DNA of 64,000 bases from Clostridia bacterium. GTDB lineage: Bacteria; Bacillota; Clostridia; Oscillospirales; CAG-272. Of the stretch, positions 51,543-58,818 are shown in pieces. Each line of letters starts with the position of its first letter. The first letter of the stretch is position 1. The translations under genes were made by a program, and so were the position numbers. The stretch covers positions 82,392 through 146,391 of the forward strand of contig JAFTXZ010000003.1 in the NCBI GenBank assembly GCA_017461385.1, given 5' to 3'. Below the pieces are notes generated by a model. The model did no database searches and was not told the origin of the DNA. It was given only the letters and a program-made list of their open reading frames with translations.

Positions 51543-52661
51543 TTACCAATTTGTGTTCCATTTTGCTTGATAGGTGCTACTAAGAGGCTTGTCCGTCTCG
51601 TTTTTAGACACTGGGTCCTCATTTTTTTGCATTATATCAAGGAATCCAAGGAATTCATCCTCGTTGATTGGCAAATCAACCTTCTCATTTTTATATGAGG
51701 AAAGATAAGCACAATTTGAAATTTCAAGACTCTTTAGTCCCTCGCTAGCGGGGGCTAGGAGCTCCTTTTTATAAAGAATAGCATTTGTAAAATCCTGTAC
51801 AATCTCCAAATGGCCATTATATTCCTTGTCCCTAAAGGTCCTTGGCGTCTGTCCGTCTCTTTGTAGAATCAGCCTGCCCTTTTCCAAAACAATAGAGCCA
51901 CGCTCACCACTTATTTCCAGTCTATTAGTGCCGTATTTATCGCCTGTTGTGGTGATAAAGGTGCCTGTTGCACCATTTTCGTACTCGGCAAAAATCGTTG
52001 CCTCGTCCTCGACGGAAATATCGTGATACTTGCCGTTTTTACAAATAGCATAAATCGATTTTGGCATACCGCAAATCCATTGCCATAAATCCAGATTGTG
52101 CGGTGCCTGATTGAGAAGCACTCCGCCTCCCTCACCCTGCCAGCTACCGCGCCAGCTGTCGGATTCGTAATACTCTTGCGTGCGATACCAGTTAGTAATT
52201 ATCCACACGTGTCTGCGTATTTTGCCAATTTCGCCATTTTTTACAAGCTCGTGCGCCAAAGAGAAAAGCTTGTTTGTTCGCTGGTTTAGCATAATGCCAA
52301 ACACAACTCCCTTGTCTCTTGCCCTTTGGCAAAGAGCCTCCCCACCCTTGGTGAACACACCGAAGGGCTTCTCTATAAGCACGTGTATGCCCTTTTCAAT
52401 AGCCCTTTCAGCTATTATTGGGTGTAGATAGTGGGGGGTTGCAATAATCACTGCATCAATGCCACTATTCAGCAAATCCTCATAATCCTCAAACAATGAA
52501 AGCTGAGGATAGGCGTCCTTAAGCGCCTTTAGCTTTTGCGCATCAATATCGCAAGCGCCAGAAAGCACGCCTCCCTTTACTTTGTTTTTTGCAAGGGTGC
52601 TAAGATGCACGCTACCTATATTGCCTACACCTACAATACCTATTTTAACAGTCTTTTCCAT
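51543..52661 (-). CDS. Gfo/Idh/MocA family dehydrogenase, copy 2
   Basis: 372 residues. The Rossmann start is KIGIVGVGNIGSVHL, the family EKP motif is in HVLIEKPFGVF (about residue 96), and GGGVLLNQAPHNLDLWQWIC (about residue 180) holds the catalytic histidine region. The family oxidises or reduces sugars and inositols with NAD(P). It is clearly paralogous to the next gene (GEGGGVLLNQ, GATGTFITTTGD shared) but differs throughout, so the two probably act on successive or related intermediates. Confidence 0.92.
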   Translation of the reverse strand: MEKTVKIGIVGVGNIGSVHLSTLAKNKVKGGVLSGACDIDAQKLKALKDAYPQLSLFEDYEDLLNSGIDAVIIATPHYLHPIIAERAIEKGIHVLIEKPFGVFTKGGEALCQRARDKGVVFGIMLNQRTNKLFSLAHELVKNGEIGKIRRHVWIITNWYRTQEYYESDSWRGSWQGEGGGVLLNQAPHNLDLWQWICGMPKSIYAICKNGKYHDISVEDEATIFAEYENGATGTFITTTGDKYGTNRLEISGERGSIVLEKGRLILQRDGQTPRTFRDKEYNGHLEIVQDFTNAILYKKELLAPASEGLKSLEISNCAYLSSYKNEKVDLPINEDEFLGFLDIMQKNEDPVSKNETDKPLSSTYQAKWNTNW

Positions 52662-52664
52662 AAT

Positions 52665-53828
52665 TTAGTGGAATGAATCTCCCATATTTACCTTTGCTTC
52701 CCTTGCTTCCTTTTTCTTACCAGAGGATGCGTTTATTCTCTTTTGTAGCTCCTCATAGAAAAGGTCGTGGTCAAGAGATGCGATTTCTATTTCCTTACCA
52801 AGCCAAGAGGAAAGATGCATTGCATTTGAAATGCTCAAGCCTAAAATGCCCTCTACTGCCTCTGCCACCATTGGCTCATCCCTTAGGATTGCGCCTGCAA
52901 ATGCATTCAGAACGCCTGCGTGCTGAGGGTTTTCTCCGTCTGTTTCAACTACTGTCTTTACGTAAGATGGCGCACCGAAGGCATTCTCGGTGGTTTTCGA
53001 CCATTCAGGCTCGGACATTTCTGTTTTCCACATAGTAAGCTCGTTGTTTTCGCAAATTAGCTTACCCCATTCAAGTGTAATTTCAAAGCGATTTGTACCA
53101 GGAGTGTCGCCCGTTGTGGTAATAAAGGTGCCTGTTGCCCCGTTTTCATACTCAACGTATGCAGTAACGTCATCCTCTACCTCAATATCGTGCCACTTAC
53201 CATAGTGAAGCTTTGCTTCAACCTTTTTCGGCATACCGCAAATCCATTGCCATAGGTCAAGATTGTGAGGGCATTGATTGAGAAGCACTCCGCCTCCCTC
53301 ACCCTGCCAGGTAGCACGCCAGTCCCCTGATTGATAGTAAATTGATGGTCTATACCAGTCGGTAATAATCCAGCTTGTACGCTTGATAGCGCCCATTTCT
53401 CCACTCTTGACAATCTCACGCATTTTACGATAAATACAGTTTGTTCTTTGGTTCATCATAATACCAACCTTAACGCCTGCATTCTTTGCATACTCGTTCA
53501 TTTCCAAAACCTGCTTAGTATATACGCCAGCAGGCTTTTCAATCATTACGTGCAGATTCTTTTTAATAGCCATGATTGCATATTTTGGGTGGTCATAGTG
53601 AGGCACTGCTACCAAAATAGCGTCAACCAGTCCGCTGTCCATCATTTTTTCTGCATCATCAAATACGTGGACATCCGGCTTCTTTTCAAGGGCTTCCTTT
53701 CTTCTTTCTTCCTTCAGATCGCAAACTGCGCAAAGGTCGATTTCAGGACACTTGCCCCCTATAATGTTATCTGTATGTACCTTGCCTATGTTACCAAAGC
53801 CAATTATACCAAGTCTTACCTTTTTCAT
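52665..53828 (-). CDS. Gfo/Idh/MocA family dehydrogenase, copy 1
   Basis: 387 residues. RLGIIGFGNIGKVHTDNI is the nucleotide-binding start, HVMIEKPAGVYTKQV carries the EKP motif, and GGGVLLNQCPHNLDLWQWIC the active-site region. A charged C-terminal tail (KKEAREAKVNMGDSFH) is absent from the paralogue. It lies 3 bases upstream of copy 2 and 1 base downstream of the isomerase gene, so the operon is tightly packed. Confidence 0.92.
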   Translation of the reverse strand: MKKVRLGIIGFGNIGKVHTDNIIGGKCPEIDLCAVCDLKEERRKEALEKKPDVHVFDDAEKMMDSGLVDAILVAVPHYDHPKYAIMAIKKNLHVMIEKPAGVYTKQVLEMNEYAKNAGVKVGIMMNQRTNCIYRKMREIVKSGEMGAIKRTSWIITDWYRPSIYYQSGDWRATWQGEGGGVLLNQCPHNLDLWQWICGMPKKVEAKLHYGKWHDIEVEDDVTAYVEYENGATGTFITTTGDTPGTNRFEITLEWGKLICENNELTMWKTEMSEPEWSKTTENAFGAPSYVKTVVETDGENPQHAGVLNAFAGAILRDEPMVAEAVEGILGLSISNAMHLSSWLGKEIEIASLDHDLFYEELQKRINASSGKKKEAREAKVNMGDSFH

Positions 53829-53829
53829 A

Positions 53830-54585
53830 TTATAAACCTCTTGATTTCAAATATTTGTAGCTGTCAGCCAAGCAATCAAATGGGCAAGCGCCATTACAGT
53901 TGTCCTGTTCAACTAAAAGGTACTTTGCACCGCTTTTTGCACAGGCGTCAATAATTCTTTCCATATTCAAGTTACCATAGCCAACTCTTTCCATAATTGG
54001 GTTGCCAAGAGAAACTCCGTAATCCTTTAGGTGTACGCATTCAACTCTGCCCTTAAGTGATTTAATCAGCTCCTCTGGTATCAAACCACCATACTGTGCC
54101 CAGTAGGTGTCAACGGTAATTCCAAGCTCCTCCGGTGGGAACGCTTCAAGGATTTTATCCATAAAGGTGTCGCCGTCCTCAAGACGCTCAAACTCGTGGC
54201 CGTGGTGGTGATAGAATAGCTTTGCGCCATTTTCTCTGAAAATTCTTGCAGGCTCCTTGAAGTTTTTGATAAACAATTCAAGGTTTTCCTTGGTTGGTCC
54301 ACCGGGCATAATTCCAATACCGATATTGGTACAGCCAAAAATCTTGTGTTCCTCTACAACCTTTTCAGGCTCGTTTATAATTCTGTCGGGGCTTGTGTGA
54401 GTCAAAACACATCTAAGACCATATTTGTCAAGCTTTTCCTTAAGCCAGTATGGGTCATAGCCGCATGTTCCTGATATTTGAACTGTTTTGTAGCCGATTT
54501 CAGACACTCTCTTAAGTGTTTTTTCAAAATCCTCAAGACAAGCGCAATTATCTCTTAACGTGTAAAACTGTACTCCTATTTCCAT
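53830..54585 (-). CDS. Sugar phosphate isomerase/epimerase (xylose isomerase-like TIM barrel)
   Basis: 251 residues of the AP_endonuc_2 superfamily. GVQFYTLRDNC starts the barrel; metal-ligand candidates include YHHHGHEFERL (about residue 128) and LGITVDTYWAQYGG (about residue 160), with VECVHLKDYG and LLVEQDNC later. Such enzymes epimerise or isomerise keto sugars or inositol derivatives, fitting the adjacent Gfo/Idh/MocA pair. Substrate unknown. Confidence 0.88.
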   Translation of the reverse strand: MEIGVQFYTLRDNCACLEDFEKTLKRVSEIGYKTVQISGTCGYDPYWLKEKLDKYGLRCVLTHTSPDRIINEPEKVVEEHKIFGCTNIGIGIMPGGPTKENLELFIKNFKEPARIFRENGAKLFYHHHGHEFERLEDGDTFMDKILEAFPPEELGITVDTYWAQYGGLIPEELIKSLKGRVECVHLKDYGVSLGNPIMERVGYGNLNMERIIDACAKSGAKYLLVEQDNCNGACPFDCLADSYKYLKSRGL

Positions 54586-54587
54586 TT

Positions 54588-55418
54588 TTAATACTCCAAT
54601 CCTAGTTTGTCAAGTAATTTCTTCAAAGCAGAAACGCCTGTATCAAAGGCTTCGTTTTCGTCGTCAAACTTGCCCATTCCCTTAATGCTTTCCCCGTTTT
54701 CAAGCTTGGAAAGTCCGTAAAACTCCATTAGGTGTGGCTCAAGGGTTAATACCTCGCCACCCATTTTTGCATATTCGGAAACTATATATTCTAGGTTGCC
54801 TATGCCCTGTCCTGCCGGCACAACCTGTCCGTCATCAAGGGCGTCCTTTATATGTAGATAGTCAACGTAAGGGTTAAGCATTTCCCAAGCACTCTTGGTG
54901 TAAACCCCACATTGTACGAAGTTTGCAGGGTCAAATACCGCCTTAATTCCCTTTACCTCTTTACATATAGTCAAGCACTTTTCTGCCTTGTCGCCGTAAA
55001 TACCCTTTTCATTTTCGTGACAAAGAATAATATCCTCGCCTGCTATTTCGCAAAGGTGATTTAGTCTTGCAATAACCTCGTTTTCTTCTCCGTCAAAGAA
55101 GCTAAACATTCTTATTCTTTGACAGCCGAAAAGTCTTGCAATTTCACAAAGCCTTAAAAAGGTTTCCTCTTGTATTTGAACGTTTTCGTTTATTTTCGCC
55201 TTGCCCACAGGTGAGCCGATTGACCAAACGGAAATTCCGTTTTTGTCAAGCAATTCCTTTACCTCTTTTGCCTTTTCTAGGGAAATTTCAGAGATATTTT
55301 TTCCGTCAACCCCTCTTATTTCCAAAAGGGAAATATTATTTCTTTTAAGTGCCTCTATTTGCCCAGCTAAATCCTTAGACGCCTCGTCGGCAAAGGCACA
55401 CAATTTCATTTTTGCCAT
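54588..55418 (-). CDS. Sugar phosphate isomerase/epimerase, second family member
   Basis: 276 residues. LCAFADEASKDLAGQIEAL starts the barrel; LLEIRGVDGKNI, ILCHENEKGIYGDKAEKC (about residue 135), VFDPANFVQCG and YLHIKDALDDGQVVPAGQGI follow the xylose-isomerase-like pattern with conserved Glu, Asp, His and Glu ligands. It is the first gene of the operon and starts 50 bases downstream of its promoter. With the next three genes it forms a likely oxidise-isomerise-reduce route for an unusual sugar. Confidence 0.88.
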   Translation of the reverse strand: MAKMKLCAFADEASKDLAGQIEALKRNNISLLEIRGVDGKNISEISLEKAKEVKELLDKNGISVWSIGSPVGKAKINENVQIQEETFLRLCEIARLFGCQRIRMFSFFDGEENEVIARLNHLCEIAGEDIILCHENEKGIYGDKAEKCLTICKEVKGIKAVFDPANFVQCGVYTKSAWEMLNPYVDYLHIKDALDDGQVVPAGQGIGNLEYIVSEYAKMGGEVLTLEPHLMEFYGLSKLENGESIKGMGKFDDENEAFDTGVSALKKLLDKLGLEY

Positions 55419-55451
55419 ATTTTTCTCCTTTGTAGATTTACTACTTTCTTT

Positions 55452-55480
55452 ATTTTACTACACTTTTCTCGGTATTACAA
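55452..55480 (-). promoter_or_regulatory. Promoter of the dehydrogenase/isomerase operon
   Basis: Minus-strand -35 TTGTAA (55475-55480), 17-base spacer, -10 TAAAAT (55452-55457). Confidence 0.65.
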
Positions 55481-55513
55481 TGATATTTTTTATTTTTATT
55501 AAAAATAAAAGCA

Positions 55514-55549
55514 AAAAAAGACTAACGAAAAAAATCGTTAGTCTTTTTT
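55514..55549 (-). terminator. Terminator of the M3 peptidase gene
   Basis: Stem AAAAAAGACTAACGA pairing with TCGTTAGTCTTTTTT, directly behind the peptidase stop at 55551. Confidence 0.9.
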
Positions 55550-55550
55550 G

Positions 55551-57239
55551 TTATTGTAGCTTGTTTAATAGCTTCTCAATCTTGTCGGCGATTCCATTAA
55601 GCGCGCCATTTTCAAAGGGGGACTTAATTCCTGCAAAGCTTAAAAGGTCAACGAAGCTATAGTTTCCTGTGCGCCTTGCGTGGTCGATATAGGTCGCAAG
55701 TGCGCTCTCGTAGTTTTCAAGGCTTAGGCACAAGAACTCAAAGGCAACTGCCTGTGCAAGACAGTAGTCAACGTAGTAAAACGGGCTTTGGAAAATGTGA
55801 TTTTGGTATTGCCATCTTGTACCCTTTTCAAGGTATTCGATGCCCTGTGCGTTCATCCAAGGACGAAACTCCTTTTCAAGCCTTGCCCAAAGCTGATTTC
55901 GCTCAGCCGGAGTCATATTTGGGTTTTCGTAAACTATTTGTTGGAAGTAGTCAACGATAATTCCGTAAGGAATAAAGGAAAGCGCCGAGAAAAGGTGCTT
56001 ATACTTGTAAGCCTGTGCCTTATCTCCAAAGAATTTATCCATATATTTCCACGCAAAGAACTCCATGCTCATTGAGTGGGTTTCAGCAGTTTCCATTCCG
56101 CCTAAGGACAATTCAGGTGTCATATCCTCAGCGCCTACAAAGTAAGCAAAGGCGTGGCCTGCCTCGTGAGTAATTACGTCAATATCGGCTGTTGTGCCGT
56201 TAAAGTTTGCAAAGATAAACGGTTGCTTGTAAATTGGGAAGAAGGTCATATAACCGCCTGTCCACTTGCCCTCCCTTGGCATAACGTCAAAAGCGTCCGT
56301 TTCAAACATTACGTCAATGAATTTCGCAGTTTCAGGAGACATTTCGTGATACATTTCCTTACCTGCCTCTAAAATTCCCTGAGCATCAAGAATTGGAGTT
56401 GGGTCGTTTTCGGAATAGGTGTTATCGTCATAAAGCTTCATTTCCTCAATGCCCAGACGCTTTGCAAGCTCACCCTTAAGCCTTGTAATAACAGGCACAA
56501 GATCACGCTTTACGTTTTCACGGAATACGGCAATTTTCTCCTTGTCGTAGCAGGTTCTTTGCATCAGGTTGTAGCCAAGTCCAACATAGTTTTCATATCC
56601 AAGCTTGGTTGCCATTTGATGGCGCACCTTTACCATTTCGTCATAAATTCCATCAAGGAATTCACTATTCTCGCTAAGAGCCTTGCCGAGAGAATTATAT
56701 GCCTCTTTTCTTGTTTCTCTATCACTATCCTGCATATATTTTCTCAAGGCTCCAAGGGTCAGCCTTTCACCTCTGAAATCATAGGTTAGCTCAGAAACAA
56801 ACTTAGAATATTTTGTAGTTAGCTCATTTTCCTTTTGCATTTCTGCAACTACCCTTTCATCAGCACACTTGACGGATAGCTCCATCATAGTAATAACTAA
56901 TGGGTTAAGCTTCTTTTTAGCCTCGCTAAGATGCGGAGAAGCTAAAAATGCCTTGGTAAATTCAACATCATAAATTTGAAGCTGGGGCAATGCGCTATTG
57001 AAAAAGTCCATTTCCTTTTCGTAAAACTCATCTCTGCTATTGAGATTTAGCCTTGTTGAAGCAAGGCGAGCCATTGTACCAACCAGCTCACTCTCAGCAT
57101 TATAGCTTTCTCTTGCATTTAGTAAATCCTGTGGACCCTTTGCGTTTTTTACTGCCTCAATTTGCTCCTTGATTTTTGAAATGACCTTTTCTAAATCAGG
57201 TCTTTCGTACTGCATATCCTTAATTTTTACGTAGCTCAT
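55551..57239 (-). CDS. M3 family oligoendopeptidase
   Basis: 562 residues. The zinc motif DVITHEAGHAFAYF (HExxH, about residue 345) and the downstream glutamate region GGMETAETHSMSMEF are present. The protein is shorter than typical PepF (about 600) but matches the M3 oligoendopeptidase subfamily common in Clostridia. It is cytosolic and cuts short peptides. It follows the HAD gene after 9 bases and probably shares its transcript. Confidence 0.93.
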   Translation of the reverse strand: MSYVKIKDMQYERPDLEKVISKIKEQIEAVKNAKGPQDLLNARESYNAESELVGTMARLASTRLNLNSRDEFYEKEMDFFNSALPQLQIYDVEFTKAFLASPHLSEAKKKLNPLVITMMELSVKCADERVVAEMQKENELTTKYSKFVSELTYDFRGERLTLGALRKYMQDSDRETRKEAYNSLGKALSENSEFLDGIYDEMVKVRHQMATKLGYENYVGLGYNLMQRTCYDKEKIAVFRENVKRDLVPVITRLKGELAKRLGIEEMKLYDDNTYSENDPTPILDAQGILEAGKEMYHEMSPETAKFIDVMFETDAFDVMPREGKWTGGYMTFFPIYKQPFIFANFNGTTADIDVITHEAGHAFAYFVGAEDMTPELSLGGMETAETHSMSMEFFAWKYMDKFFGDKAQAYKYKHLFSALSFIPYGIIVDYFQQIVYENPNMTPAERNQLWARLEKEFRPWMNAQGIEYLEKGTRWQYQNHIFQSPFYYVDYCLAQAVAFEFLCLSLENYESALATYIDHARRTGNYSFVDLLSFAGIKSPFENGALNGIADKIEKLLNKLQ

Positions 57240-57248
57240 TTTTTCTCC

Positions 57249-57854
57249 TTAGCCTAATACGCTATCTAAATATTTTTTCAGCTGACTTGCATCTTTATCA
57301 AATTGGTATGTATTGATTCCAACAGCCTTTGCGCCCTTTATATTCTTCTCGTTATCATCGACAAAAAGACACTCCCCTGCCTTTAAGCCAAATTTGCTTA
57401 ATAGATGCTCAAAGATTTCACGGTCTGGCTTTACTATCCCAAGCTCACCTGAGAAAACATAGCCATCAAGCAAGCCGAGAATTGGAATTTCGTCCTTGTG
57501 TGAGGAAAAGTAGGTTGAAATGTTAGAAAGCAAATAGGTATTTACCCCATATTTTTCCTTGATATAAAGAATAAGCTTCCTCATACCATCAACCTCGGGT
57601 ATGTTGTAAATCCAATTGTAATAAATAGTGTCAGCCACATTCCAAAGCCTTTGTGGTAACCTTTCTTTTGCAAGAGAAAGAGCTTCCTCGTTTGAAATTG
57701 TTCCTGCATCAAGCCTGTCCCAATAAAGCCTATCAAAAAGAACGTTTTCCAAAAGAGCCTTATCACCCTTATCCTGTACGTATTTCCCAACCATATACTC
57801 AGGCTCAAAATGAACAAGCACTTGCCCAAAATCAAAAATAACCGTTTTAATCAT
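57249..57854 (-). CDS. HAD family hydrolase
   Basis: 201 residues from the ATG at 57854; an upstream TTG would add 7 residues. Motif I is VIFDFGQVLVHF, where the second acidic residue is replaced by Gly-Gln as in the epoxide-hydrolase-like HAD subgroup. Motif II is YLLSNIS, the lysine is in IVKPDREIF and motif IV is CLFVDDNEKNI. It is probably a small-molecule phosphatase or dehalogenase-like enzyme; the substrate is unknown. Confidence 0.88.
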   Translation of the reverse strand: MIKTVIFDFGQVLVHFEPEYMVGKYVQDKGDKALLENVLFDRLYWDRLDAGTISNEEALSLAKERLPQRLWNVADTIYYNWIYNIPEVDGMRKLILYIKEKYGVNTYLLSNISTYFSSHKDEIPILGLLDGYVFSGELGIVKPDREIFEHLLSKFGLKAGECLFVDDNEKNIKGAKAVGINTYQFDKDASQLKKYLDSVLG

Positions 57855-57920
57855 AGCGTACCCCCGTCGCTCCAAAATAATACAATAAATAGTATAACAA
57901 GATAAATTATATATAAATAC

Positions 57921-57949
57921 ATTGTATCATATAATACTAGATATTTCAA
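57921..57949 (-). promoter_or_regulatory. Promoter of the HAD/M3 run
   Basis: Minus-strand -35 TTGAAA (57944-57949), 17-base spacer, -10 TACAAT (57921-57926). Confidence 0.72.
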
Positions 57950-58000
57950 GGTTGTATAGCCTTTAATTGAGTAAAAGAAAAAAGAAAAGCAAACACTTTC

Positions 58001-58063
58001 TATCTATCACTTCTTATAGATAACTACTTATCTATCACTAGATATCTATCACTAGTGATAGAG
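58001..58063. promoter_or_regulatory. TCTATCACT repeats with a palindromic centre, operator-like
   Basis: The word TATCTATCAC(T) occurs at about 58001, 58029 and 58044; the last copy continues into the palindrome CTATCACTAGTGATAG, reminiscent of TetR-type operators. It lies about 50 bases upstream of the HAD promoter. No regulator gene is adjacent. Confidence 0.45.
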
Positions 58064-58109
58064 GCTAACATAAAAAGCAGGCTTTTATAGTGCTGAGCAC
58101 GATTTCATT

Positions 58110-58643
58110 AAAAAAGAAAAGCAAGAACTTTATGTCCTTGCTTTCTTGTGTTTTGTTTTACGGGGTTATGGTTTTACCAGTATGTACCCGTCATTGACGT
58201 GGTAGATATGGAGCAGAATTTGTGCTTTTCAACCGAAGGCATACTTCGTATGTCGAGAGGCGAAAAGTGCAAAAGCAAACAAATATAATTTTTGAGGAAA
58301 AACGATAGTTTTTCAACCTTATATACGCTCTAAACGAAAAACAAAAGGGCACTAAATTAATAGCACCCTTTGTTTTTTATTTTGTTTGCGGTTGTGCCCG
58401 TAGGTACAAGTCAATTATTGACGTGGTAGATGGTGAGGAAAAATCGTCGTTTTCAACCGAAGATGTACTTTGTACCTCGAGAGGTGAGAAACGGCGATAA
58501 TAACCCCGTTTTAATGAAGAAAGGTGGCACACCTTTCAACCTTATAACTGAGCCGATACAAAAAAGAAAAGCAAGAACTTTATGTCCTTGCTTTCTTGTG
58601 TTTTGTTTTACGGGGTTATGGTTTTACCAGTATGTACCCGTCA
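58110..58643. repeat. Duplicated hairpin element, possible structured RNA
   Basis: An 84-base segment is exactly repeated at 58110-58193 and 58560-58643. Two diverged bodies lie between (about 58194-58309 and 58400-58558). Both share TTGACGTGGTAGAT, TTCAACCGAAG, a CGAGAGG word and TTTCAACCTTATA, but their paired arms differ. Terminator-like hairpins at 58121-58143, 58346-58370 and 58571-58593 pair best on the minus strand, whereas the body stems pair best on the plus strand. The plus-strand frame at 58430-58843 runs through this repeat and is not considered a gene. The rest of the 57855-58644 gap holds only the promoter and operator-like repeats. Confidence 0.75.
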
Positions 58644-58644
58644 A

Positions 58645-58818
58645 TCAGAATAGTAGGTCTTCGATTTTTGCAGTAGCAGAAGCCTTAGTTACGTTAACCT
58701 CGCCCTTGCCGTCGCCAAAGTCAAATTTATCATTAGATACTGCCAAATTGTTTGGAGAAAATTCCATAATGTCCTCGCTTGAAATTACTTCAAGCTTGTA
58801 TTCAGGTGTTTTATACAT
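58645..58818 (-). CDS. Small acidic protein coupled to the BspA-like gene, 57 residues
   Basis: It starts at 58818 in a TAATG overlap with the BspA stop, with AAGGAGG eight bases ahead, so it is translated directly after it. The sequence begins MYKTPEYKLEVISSEDIMEF and ends IEDLLF. It is acidic, has no cysteine and no hydrophobic segment. Such short proteins starting Met-x-Lys-x-Pro-Glu near surface-protein genes occur in gut Clostridia, but I know no function. A precursor peptide is one possibility and is not supported by a maturation gene here. Confidence 0.75.
   Translation of the reverse strand: MYKTPEYKLEVISSEDIMEFSPNNLAVSNDKFDFGDGKGEVNVTKASATAKIEDLLF

Noticed and set aside
51543-53828. 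The two Gfo/Idh/MocA genes as a duplicated assembly segment
   Set aside because: They differ along their whole length and in C-terminal tail; they are old paralogues.
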